Shown here piece by piece: positions 21,712 through 30,882 of a DNA stretch of 64,000 nt. Position numbers and translations under genes: made by a program. The notes beneath the pieces are model-generated. The model saw only the letters and a list, made by a program, of their open reading frames with translations, did no database searches and was not told the origin of the DNA. Origin of the DNA: Flavobacteriales bacterium (GTDB lineage: Bacteria; Bacteroidota; Bacteroidia; CAIKAF01); assembly GCA_025451235.1 (NCBI GenBank), contig JANWKT010000024.1:124001-188000 (forward strand), in the 5' to 3' direction. The first letter of the stretch is position 1, and each line of letters opens with the position of its first letter.

Positions 21712-22737
21712 ATGGCCTTTAGAAAATACACAAATAACCGGATCAAGAACTGCTTTAAAGCCGGGATTTTGGGACTTATTCTTACTTCCATTTCATTGGT
21801 GGAGGATGTTAGCCAGGCACATTGGGAATATCCTTTCATCGGATTCATTTCCGGTTTTTTTACCGGCGTTTTTGAATTATTCATCTACAGAGAGAGATTA
21901 AGAAATCTCAATTTTATTGTTGGATTGTTGATCAAAGCTTCCAGTTATACCATTACTGTATATATCGCCATTGTTATTGTATTGGGGGCTTTTTCGGCTA
22001 TTACTGGGAACCGGGATATTCAACTGGAATTACAAAGGTTTATCGATAAGGATTTTTTCCTTCTTTTATGGCAGGCCTTTAAAGGTTCTATCATCATCGT
22101 TTTCCTTTTCCAACTCGATGTATTGTTAGGTGACGGTGCATTCAGACGTTATATGTCGGGGAAATTTCATAAACCGCGAAAGCAAAATATGGTTTTCATG
22201 TTTCTGGATATGAAGGGATCTACAAAAATGGCAGAAACGTTGGGCGATGAAAAATACTATTCTTTAGTGGATGATTTTTTTCATGATATTTCCCGGCCGA
22301 TCATTGAATCAGAAGCGGAGATTTATAAATACGTAGGCGATGAAGTGATCATCATGTGGCCATTAGACAAGGCTTTAAAGCATCCCACCTGCCTCGATCT
22401 CTTTTTTTATATCAGAAGAAAGATCAACAGAAGAAAAGAATATTATATGGGAAAATATGGAATGATCCCTGAGTTTAAAGCGGGTTTGCATTCAGGTCCT
22501 GTAGTATCCGCCATCATAGGTGACATTAGGAAGGAAATTGTATACAGTGGTGATGTATTGAATACCGCATCCCGTTTACAGGAAAGTTGCAATGAAATGC
22601 AGACGGATATTCTCATCTCTGATACCCTCAAAATGGCCCTTTCATGGACAGGTAAATACAATCCCATCAGCAAAGGGAAGGTACTTCTGAAGGGTAAGAT
22701 CCACGAAACCGAAATATTTACCGTAACGGAAAACTAA
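21712..22737 (+). CDS. Membrane-bound class III adenylate/guanylate cyclase
   Basis: Four N-terminal TM segments then VFMFLDMKGSTKMAETLGDEKYYSLVDDFFHD...YKYVGDEVIIMWP...FKAGLHSGPVVSAIIGDIRKEIVYSGDVLNTASRLQESC. Confidence 0.9.
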   Translation: MAFRKYTNNRIKNCFKAGILGLILTSISLVEDVSQAHWEYPFIGFISGFFTGVFELFIYRERLRNLNFIVGLLIKASSYTITVYIAIVIVLGAFSAITGNRDIQLELQRFIDKDFFLLLWQAFKGSIIIVFLFQLDVLLGDGAFRRYMSGKFHKPRKQNMVFMFLDMKGSTKMAETLGDEKYYSLVDDFFHDISRPIIESEAEIYKYVGDEVIIMWPLDKALKHPTCLDLFFYIRRKINRRKEYYMGKYGMIPEFKAGLHSGPVVSAIIGDIRKEIVYSGDVLNTASRLQESCNEMQTDILISDTLKMALSWTGKYNPISKGKVLLKGKIHETEIFTVTEN

Positions 22738-22797
22738 ATTGGTCCTATGAACCAACAGCAGCGAACTCACTAATACATTGAAAATAAAATAATAATT

Positions 22798-23250
22798 ATG
22801 AGTAAAAAAATAATGGCTACTTCTTTTATACTTATGCTTGTTGGGTTGATGGTTATTTCATGTGGTAAAAATGTACAATTGAAAGAAAAGGAAAAACAGT
22901 CTCCCCTCAATCCGAATGGCGACAGCGAACTGGCAATAGTCATGCGGACCATGATGGAAAGTGGAAAGCAAATGAAAAATGAAATTGAAAATAAACTTCC
23001 ACCTAGCGCTTATCCAGAGGAGATCAAAACCATCACCACCGCAAAACCAACGGATGGAATGATTGAAGACAGAAATGTATTCAATGGCTTTGCCAATTTT
23101 CACATGGCAACACTTGATTCGATCTATTATAAAGACGTAGATCAAAAGGTGCAGTTCAATCATATGGTAAAAAGCTGTGTTGACTGCCATGAAAACTATT
23201 GCCATGGACCCATTCCAGCTATCAAGAAATTGTATATTTCTGCCCGATAG
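22798..23250 (+). CDS. Putative lipoprotein with CxxCH heme-type motif
   Basis: Lipobox MVISCGKN; C-terminal VKSCVDCHENYCHGPIPAIKKL. Confidence 0.7.
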   Translation: MSKKIMATSFILMLVGLMVISCGKNVQLKEKEKQSPLNPNGDSELAIVMRTMMESGKQMKNEIENKLPPSAYPEEIKTITTAKPTDGMIEDRNVFNGFANFHMATLDSIYYKDVDQKVQFNHMVKSCVDCHENYCHGPIPAIKKLYISAR

Positions 23251-23355
23251 TTAGCCAAAAACCTCTTTTAGGCCCTTTTTTGTGAACAAATTGACAACTC
23301 CCATTGTTAATTAGGTTAATATTCCTTAAGTTAGCTATGCTAAATAAAACTATAT

Positions 23356-26300
23356 ATGGCCTCCATGAAAAGAATTCTCCCCCTCATCATTTTTATTTTT
23401 TCATCCATCAATGTTTTTTCTCAAAAAATAGTTGAAGGACAGCAAGCCAATCAACTCATTAATGGAGCTTCCATGATCCGTTATGTTGAGCATCGAACCG
23501 CTCCGGATTATATCCAATTGAGCAAAACGATGGATCTACAATTTGACAGAGCTTTGCCTTGGGTGCATGATGTATTGGGGTTAAAATCGGAAGAGTCATT
23601 GGCATTAAACAGGGTTGAAAAGGATCAATTGAATATGATCCATTATATGTATCAGCATACGATTGGTGGAATCCCTGTAGAAGGTTCTGGCTATAGGCTG
23701 CATACACTCAATAATAGGGTGGTTTCCATGAACGGCGAATTTTACAAGGATATTCAAATTTCCACTTCTCCGGTGATCAATTCCTCGGCAGCCATACAAT
23801 CTGCCTTGAATTTTGTAGGAGCAGATACTTATAAATGGGAATTACCAGTAGAAGAAAGTTTTATTAAACGAACCAGTAATGATCCATCAGCCACTTTTGC
23901 TCCTCAGCCTGAATTGGTCATTGCAGCAAAAAATGGAAATTATAAAAAACCTGAGTTCAGGTTATGTTGGAAAATGGACATCTATGCTCATCAACCCATG
24001 TCACGCAAATGGGTGTACGTGGATGCGACTTCAGGTGAAGTGATCTGGGATATTGATCGCATTTGTCATGTAGATGCTCCTGGAACTGCAACAACGGTAT
24101 TCAGTGGTTCAAGACCCATTGTGAGTGATTTTACGGCCGGTAGTTATCGTTTAAGAGAAGCAGGCAGAGGTAATGGGGTAGAAACCTACAATTTGGCGGA
24201 AGGAACCGTATATGGAAATGCCGTGGATTTTACAGATGCAGATAACAACTGGAACAACGTAAATGCCCAGTTAGACCAATATGCAACCGATGCGCATTGG
24301 GGAGCTGAAATGACCTATGATTATTATATGAATGTTCATAGCAGAAATTCGATCAATGGAAATGGATTTGCATTGCTTAGTTACGTGCATTATGACGTAG
24401 GTTATGGAAATGCATTTTGGGATGGTTCGAGAATGACCTACGGAGATGGAGGAAGCGGAAGTTTTAACGAACCGTTGACCACCATTGATATTACGGGGCA
24501 TGAGATCACTCACGGACTAACGACCTTTACTGCTGACCTGGTTTACCAGGATGAATCCGGAGCCTTAAATGAATCTTTCTCGGATATTTTTGGCGTAACC
24601 ATTGATAATTTTGCCCGCGGAACTACCGGAACTCCTTTATGGAGAATGGGAGAAGAATGCACTACCAGCGGAAATGGAATTCGTTTAATGAGCAATCCGA
24701 ACGCTATGGGCGATCCGGATACCTATACAGGAACCAACTGGTATACAGGAACAGCAGATAATGGAGGGGTTCATACCAATTCAGGTGTTCAAAATTACTG
24801 GTATTATTTAATGTGCCAGGGTGGGTCAGGAACAAACGACCTGGGAAATGCATTTACGGTTGCTGCTGTCGGTATGGCGGATGCTGCAGATATTGCTTTC
24901 AGAAACCTGACCGTTTACTTGAGTGACAATTCGCAATATGCCGATTCTAGATTTTATGCTATTCTTTCTGCGCAAGACCTGTTTGGTGGATGCACCCCAC
25001 AAGTTCAAGCTACCACCAATGCATGGTATGCAGTAGGTGTTGGGCCTGCTTATGTGGCAAGTGTAACTGCCGATTTCTCGCCATCAGCCACTTCACTCTG
25101 CTCCGCTCCGGCCAGCATTCAGTTTACCAACATGAGTAACAATGGGGTTACTTATACCTGGTATTTCGGAGATGGAGGTAATTCAACACAAACCAATCCA
25201 TCCCATACCTATGGGGCCAACGGTACCTATAATGTTTCATTAGCGGCAGATGGTGGACTTTGCGGAACAGATTCTATTATGTACACGGCACTGATCAATA
25301 TCAATATTCCTGCCTCACCATCGGCTACCGATGTAACCTATTGCCAAAATCCATCTATTGCCACCTTAAACGCTACCGGTGCTGGGGTTTTACATTGGTA
25401 TGCTACACCGGTGTCTACGGTTCCTCTTTTTGTTGGTAATCCTTATATTACAGCACCCATCTCAACCACCACTACATTTTATGTGGAGGATCAGATCCCT
25501 AACGGAGTTCAAAATGTAGGCCCAGCCACCAATGCATTTGGTACTGGAGGAAATCACAACAATACTTCCACTCAATATCTCGAATTTACCGTTAACCAAC
25601 CCATCACCCTCAATTCTGTTTTCTGCTATGCTGGTGGTGCAGGTAATCGCAACATTGAACTTTGGGATGGAGTTGGTACTTTGATCAATACATATCCAAC
25701 CAATATTCCTGCTGGCAATAGTACAGTAACCCTGAATATTAATCTTCAACCAGGGAACTACCGAATAGGTGGAACTGAAATGGATCTCTATAGAAACAAT
25801 TCAGGTGCCAGCTATCCTTATTCATTGGCTGGTTTGGTTGACATTACAGGCTCATCGGCCGGTGGTGGTTTTTACTATTATTTCTACGATTGGGAAATTT
25901 CCTCTTCCTGTACTAGTGCCAGAACTCCGGTTACGGTAAACATTGCTGGGCCTTCTGCTTCATTTACCTATAACTCCTCAGGAACCGTGGTTACCTTCAC
26001 TAATACTTCCGCCAATGCTATCGGTTATTTCTGGGATTTTGGAGGTGGAAATACCAGCACATTACAAAATCCATCTTTTGATTTTGGTGGTGTGGGCACT
26101 TTTCCTGTAACCCTGATCGTAAACAACAATGGTTGTTATGATACATTGGTTACAACAGTTACCATAACAGATGCCGGTATGGAAGATATTGATTTTATTT
26201 CTTCGGTATTCCCTAACCCATTCAGCGATTATATTACCCTTAGCATGCAGTTACCTGCAAGTGGCAATGAATTAACCATTGAGGCATATAATACGGTGGG

Positions 26301-26451
26301 TCAGAAAATTCAACGGATATATCATGGAGTTTCGGTAGGTGGTCAGTTTACCTATACCTGGAACACTCCGGCAAATCTGGCACCAGGAGTTTACCTAATC
26401 AAAGTGACTTATAATGGGAAACAATCCGTGAAACAGGTGGTAAAATATTAA
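23356..26451 (+). CDS. Thermolysin-like M4 metallopeptidase with PKD domains and T9SS type A sorting domain (copy 1)
   Basis: FTP-like propeptide, zinc motif DITGHEITHGLT and ESGALNESFSDIFG, VHTNSGVQNYWYYLM; PKD units (TYTWYFGDGGNSTQTNPSHTY); C-terminus SVFPNPFSDYITL...GVYLIKVTYNGKQSVKQVVKY. Confidence 0.95.
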   Translation: MASMKRILPLIIFIFSSINVFSQKIVEGQQANQLINGASMIRYVEHRTAPDYIQLSKTMDLQFDRALPWVHDVLGLKSEESLALNRVEKDQLNMIHYMYQHTIGGIPVEGSGYRLHTLNNRVVSMNGEFYKDIQISTSPVINSSAAIQSALNFVGADTYKWELPVEESFIKRTSNDPSATFAPQPELVIAAKNGNYKKPEFRLCWKMDIYAHQPMSRKWVYVDATSGEVIWDIDRICHVDAPGTATTVFSGSRPIVSDFTAGSYRLREAGRGNGVETYNLAEGTVYGNAVDFTDADNNWNNVNAQLDQYATDAHWGAEMTYDYYMNVHSRNSINGNGFALLSYVHYDVGYGNAFWDGSRMTYGDGGSGSFNEPLTTIDITGHEITHGLTTFTADLVYQDESGALNESFSDIFGVTIDNFARGTTGTPLWRMGEECTTSGNGIRLMSNPNAMGDPDTYTGTNWYTGTADNGGVHTNSGVQNYWYYLMCQGGSGTNDLGNAFTVAAVGMADAADIAFRNLTVYLSDNSQYADSRFYAILSAQDLFGGCTPQVQATTNAWYAVGVGPAYVASVTADFSPSATSLCSAPASIQFTNMSNNGVTYTWYFGDGGNSTQTNPSHTYGANGTYNVSLAADGGLCGTDSIMYTALININIPASPSATDVTYCQNPSIATLNATGAGVLHWYATPVSTVPLFVGNPYITAPISTTTTFYVEDQIPNGVQNVGPATNAFGTGGNHNNTSTQYLEFTVNQPITLNSVFCYAGGAGNRNIELWDGVGTLINTYPTNIPAGNSTVTLNINLQPGNYRIGGTEMDLYRNNSGASYPYSLAGLVDITGSSAGGGFYYYFYDWEISSSCTSARTPVTVNIAGPSASFTYNSSGTVVTFTNTSANAIGYFWDFGGGNTSTLQNPSFDFGGVGTFPVTLIVNNNGCYDTLVTTVTITDAGMEDIDFISSVFPNPFSDYITLSMQLPASGNELTIEAYNTVGQKIQRIYHGVSVGGQFTYTWNTPANLAPGVYLIKVTYNGKQSVKQVVKY

Positions 26452-26516
26452 CTATTCGGATTAGAATAGTTGCTGTTTTGCAGGAATTTTAATCGTCATA
26501 CTTAAAAAAATCTCTT

Positions 26517-29500
26517 TTGAAAAAACTTATTTTTTTCGTTCTAGTTGCTTCATGTTGTCTGCATCTTTCTTCCCAGAAAATACTCATTGGGAATGAAGCA
26601 GCATCGAAAGTTCCCGGCTCCTCTATTCTTCGTTATGATGATGGAAGAAATTCTCCGGATTTTATTGCACTAAAAAAATCTGCCCATCTTGCTTTTGACA
26701 ATGGCATGGGTTGGGTTGAACAAGTGCTTGGATTAAGACCGCATGAGTCGTTAGAGATCTCCCGGGTCGAAAAAGACCAACTTGGCATGGAGCATTATAT
26801 ATACCAGCATTATTATGCCGGTATTCCGGTTGAATATTCCGAATATAGAATGCATGTGCTCAACAATGAGGTGCTTTCCTTCAATGGCCAGTTCCATTCA
26901 AATATTCAGGTAAATACGTTGCCGGTGATCACATCTGATCAAGCTATTGCGTTAGCCGGTGATTTTATTGGTGCTGATATTTATAAATGGGAAATACCTG
27001 GGGAGGAAAAATTCATCAAATGGAGAAAAAAAGATCCGAATGCTACCTATCAACCACAACCAGAATTGGTCATTGCGTCCAAAAATGGGGACTATAAAAA
27101 TCCTGATTTCAGGTTATGCTGGAAAATGAACATCTATGCACATCAACCTATGTCAAGACATTGGGTATATGTGGATGCTGAAACCGGAGAGATCGTCCTT
27201 ACAGAGAATCAAATTTGTCATGTTGATGTTCCGGGAACTGCTCAAACTGCTTATAGCGGATCAAGATCGATCATTGCAGATTCGTTCGGAGGTCCTTTTA
27301 GGCTGCGTGAAGCAGGCAGAGGGAACGGAGTAGAAACCTATGATATGAATGAGGATACCAATTATGGAAATGCCGTTGATTTTACCGATACCGATAATAA
27401 TTGGATAAATCCCATACCGGCCAATGATCAATATGCATTGGATGCACATTGGGGTGCTGAAATGACCTATGATTACTTTATGAATCTTCATGGAAGAAAT
27501 TCTATTGATGGCAGTGGTTTCGCATTATTGAGCTTTATACATTATGACATCAATTATGCCAACGCTTTTTGGAACGGAAGTGAAATGACTTATGGAGATG
27601 GAAGCGGGATCATTACACCATTAACTACAGTTGATATTACCGGACATGAAATAACCCATGGTCTCACTGGATTCACTGCTGGTCTTATTTACCAGGATGA
27701 ATCAGGTGCTTTGAACGAATCCTTTTCGGATATTTTCGGGGCAACCATTGATAATTATGCACGTGGAACAACCGGAGATACCCTTTGGAGGATTGGAGAA
27801 GAATGTTTTCTTCCTAACGGCATACGTTTGATGAACAATCCAAGTGCATTTGGTGATCCTGATACCTATGAAGGAACCGGATGGATCTCTCCAGGTGGCC
27901 CTGACAATGGTGGAGTGCATACCAATTCCGGTGTACAAAATTATTGGTATTATCTCATGTGTGAAGGTGGTACTGGAGTAAATGACAATGTGGATGCATA
28001 CAATGTAACAGGAATAGGATTGGTTGACGCGGGTAAGATCGCTTTTCGCAATCTCACCGTTTATCTTAGTCCCGGTTCGGATTTCAACGATGCACGTTTT
28101 TATGCGATTGTATCTGCACAAGATCTTTTCGGTGATTGTTCGCCCGAAGTGGAAACTACTACCAATGCATGGTATGCGGTGGGAGTTGGTGATCCATATT
28201 CAGCCGGAGTTACCGCAGATTTTATTCCATCGGCTTACAACATTTGCACCGTTCCAACATCGGTTAGTTTCGATAATAATACCCTTACCGGAAATGCTGC
28301 AACCACCTATTCATGGGATTTTGGAGATGGAAGCTTTTCTACTCAGGCAAACCCATCGCATGTCTATACAGCAAATGGCACCTACAACGTATCATTAATC
28401 GCAAATGCCGGAGGTTGTGGAATAGATTCTGTTCTGTATACTGCATTGATTAATATTAGTCTGCCCACTTCGCCTGTAGCCAGTAATTATTGTACCAATG
28501 TGAATCCGGTAATTGCTGATCTGAATGCTACTTCCTCAGGAACGGTTTATTGGTATAGCTCTCCCAGTTCATCCACTCCCCTGTTTATTGGGAATAATTT
28601 TACCACACCTTCTTTATCTGCCAATACTACCTATTATATAGAAACACAAATACCCAATGGATCTCAGCATGCCGACCCGCTGAACAATAGTTTTGGCACC
28701 GGTAACTATTTTGACAGCCCTTATTCCGAATATCTCACGTTTACAGTATTACAACCTATTGTGTTGAATTCGGTAAGAGTTTACTCAGGTAGCTCCGGGA
28801 ATAGGACCATAGAATTATGGAGTGGTACGGGAACTCCTATTAATAGTCTGGTTGCCAATATTCCATCTGGCGAAAGTGTGGTCACTTTAGATTGGGCTTT
28901 GAACCCAGGGAATTACAGGATCGGGGGAACCCATATGGACCTTTACAAAAATGGTACGGGCTGCACCTATCCTTATATACTTCCCAGTTTATTAAGTATT
29001 ACCGGTTCATCCGATGGACCCAACCGCTATTTTTATTTTTATGATTGGGTGGTTTCCTCTTCCTGCATCAGTCCAAGAGTACCTGTTATTGTGAACCTGA
29101 ATGCGCCTACTGCCAGCTTTACCTGGAATATCACGGGAACCGTGGTTAACTTTACGAATACCTCCACCAACGGTGTTAGTTATTTCTGGGATTTTGGGGG
29201 TGGAAATACCAGCACCCAGCAAAATCCAACACATGACTATGTTTGGGGAGGACCTCATACCGCCACCCTTACCGTAGAAAACAATGGCTGTTTCAGTACT
29301 TATTATGTGGATCTTGATATCATTGGCATTGAAGAGAACAGTACCTTGTCGGGCTCCATCTACCCTATTCCATTTAATAGCTACATCACTATTGATCTTG
29401 CACTTAGTGGCATTGGAGAAAATATTGACATAGTAGCGTATAATATGCTGGGTGAGAAAGTGCAGGACATCTACAAAGGAACAGTTACCCATTCAAATTT

Positions 29501-29603
29501 CACCTATACCTGGAATACCCCAGCCAATATGGCTTCCGGGGTTTACCTGATCAAAGTGATCTATAACGGAAAAGAATTAGCTAAAAGGGTAGTAAAACTA
29601 TAA
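26517..29603 (+). CDS. Thermolysin-like M4 metallopeptidase with PKD domains and T9SS type A sorting domain (copy 2)
   Basis: Co-linear with copy 1; DITGHEITHGLTGFTAGLIYQDESGALNESFSDIFGATIDN; C-terminus IYPIPFNSYITI...GVYLIKVIYNGKELAKRVVKL. Starts with TTG in the ORF track. Confidence 0.95.
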   Translation: MKKLIFFVLVASCCLHLSSQKILIGNEAASKVPGSSILRYDDGRNSPDFIALKKSAHLAFDNGMGWVEQVLGLRPHESLEISRVEKDQLGMEHYIYQHYYAGIPVEYSEYRMHVLNNEVLSFNGQFHSNIQVNTLPVITSDQAIALAGDFIGADIYKWEIPGEEKFIKWRKKDPNATYQPQPELVIASKNGDYKNPDFRLCWKMNIYAHQPMSRHWVYVDAETGEIVLTENQICHVDVPGTAQTAYSGSRSIIADSFGGPFRLREAGRGNGVETYDMNEDTNYGNAVDFTDTDNNWINPIPANDQYALDAHWGAEMTYDYFMNLHGRNSIDGSGFALLSFIHYDINYANAFWNGSEMTYGDGSGIITPLTTVDITGHEITHGLTGFTAGLIYQDESGALNESFSDIFGATIDNYARGTTGDTLWRIGEECFLPNGIRLMNNPSAFGDPDTYEGTGWISPGGPDNGGVHTNSGVQNYWYYLMCEGGTGVNDNVDAYNVTGIGLVDAGKIAFRNLTVYLSPGSDFNDARFYAIVSAQDLFGDCSPEVETTTNAWYAVGVGDPYSAGVTADFIPSAYNICTVPTSVSFDNNTLTGNAATTYSWDFGDGSFSTQANPSHVYTANGTYNVSLIANAGGCGIDSVLYTALINISLPTSPVASNYCTNVNPVIADLNATSSGTVYWYSSPSSSTPLFIGNNFTTPSLSANTTYYIETQIPNGSQHADPLNNSFGTGNYFDSPYSEYLTFTVLQPIVLNSVRVYSGSSGNRTIELWSGTGTPINSLVANIPSGESVVTLDWALNPGNYRIGGTHMDLYKNGTGCTYPYILPSLLSITGSSDGPNRYFYFYDWVVSSSCISPRVPVIVNLNAPTASFTWNITGTVVNFTNTSTNGVSYFWDFGGGNTSTQQNPTHDYVWGGPHTATLTVENNGCFSTYYVDLDIIGIEENSTLSGSIYPIPFNSYITIDLALSGIGENIDIVAYNMLGEKVQDIYKGTVTHSNFTYTWNTPANMASGVYLIKVIYNGKELAKRVVKL

Positions 29604-29610
29604 GTGTAAA

Positions 29611-30687
29611 CTACCTTCCCATTTGTCTCAGGAACCTTACATGCGCCCCTATCGCTTTACGCATTGTTGGATACTCGATATATTGTAATTGATATTCCAA
29701 ACAGGTAGCTTTTACAATCTTACTAATGGCAGGATAATGTATATGCGATACTTTAGGGAATAAATGGTGTTCTATCTGAAAGTTCAATCCACCCACCAGC
29801 CAGCTTATGAGCTTGTTTCTGGTTGCAAAATTCGCCGTTGTTTTTAATTGGTGCAAGGCAAACTCTTCAGGCAATTGATTGGAACTTTGGTCTACCACCT
29901 GCGGAAAGGAAGCTGTTTCAACGGTATGGGCCAACTGGAATACAATACTTAATATAAATCCTGCAAATAAACCCATGATCAAAAACCCTATCAACCATGG
30001 TAACCAACCCACCGTTAGGATAGGGACCACAATATAAATAGCTGCATGAAATACCTTGGTGAACCAAAAGCTAATGTGCTGGGCCGCATTCATTTTGTTG
30101 ATAGCTACGTTCCCGATCTTTCCGGTAAAATATTTTTTATAGTCTGTAAAGAATACCCAAAATACATAGAGCAATGAATATAAGAACCAGAAATAAATAT
30201 GCTGGAACTTATGCATTTTATAACGTTTCTGAGTAGGTGCCATACGCAGCAGTATGCCGGCATCAATATCATCATCGATTCCATCCACATTTGTAAAAGT
30301 ATGGTGGATCACATTATGCTTCATATGCCACATAAAATTATTGGCACCCAGCAGGTTCATCGAAAATCCGGCCATCTTGTTGATCTTTGTGTTTTTGCTA
30401 AAACTTCCGTGGCTTCCATCGTGCATTACATTGAAACCAATAGCAGCCACAAAACCTCCCAGGAGAAGACAATCCAGTATAGCAATATACCAGGGTGGAG
30501 TGAAGAATACTACATGTACGTAAACTGCAATAAAGGTCAATAAAAAGAAAAGTGCTTTGGTAAAAAGACGTGGGCTTCCCGTTGACGCTATTCCCTTTGT
30601 ATCAAAATAAGCCTGAACTCTTTTTCTGAGTTCGGTGTGCAGGGATTGTTTAACGGCCGGAAAACGCGGTATAGTGAGTTGTCTCAT
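29611..30687 (-). CDS. Membrane fatty acid desaturase (acyl-CoA/linoleoyl-type)
   Basis: Three His boxes: HDGSHGSF, HNVIHHTFTN, QIEHHLFP. Confidence 0.93.
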   Translation of the reverse strand: MRQLTIPRFPAVKQSLHTELRKRVQAYFDTKGIASTGSPRLFTKALFFLLTFIAVYVHVVFFTPPWYIAILDCLLLGGFVAAIGFNVMHDGSHGSFSKNTKINKMAGFSMNLLGANNFMWHMKHNVIHHTFTNVDGIDDDIDAGILLRMAPTQKRYKMHKFQHIYFWFLYSLLYVFWVFFTDYKKYFTGKIGNVAINKMNAAQHISFWFTKVFHAAIYIVVPILTVGWLPWLIGFLIMGLFAGFILSIVFQLAHTVETASFPQVVDQSSNQLPEEFALHQLKTTANFATRNKLISWLVGGLNFQIEHHLFPKVSHIHYPAISKIVKATCLEYQLQYIEYPTMRKAIGAHVRFLRQMGR

Positions 30688-30882
30688 GTGATGAAAATTA
30701 AGGTGTATACGTTAAAAGAAACAGAAGAAATGAGTGTATCAAAAAAACGTATCGGTAAGAGGTTGGAAAGTTTGATACGAAAGGTTAATTATTCACCTAA
30801 ATATTTTGCTGCTTTCATTGTAAATACAAAGATAGGCGAACTTAGCATGCAAAAAGGTTATTTTTTTGTTATTTCAACTTAT

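Noticed and set aside
27702-28121. 139-aa antisense ORF within the second M4 peptidase
   Set aside because: Shadow ORF opposite a strongly supported peptidase domain.
23356-29603. Possibility that the tandem M4 genes mark a composite mobile element
   Set aside because: No transposase, terminal inverted repeats or target-site duplications visible at either boundary; simple tandem duplication is enough.
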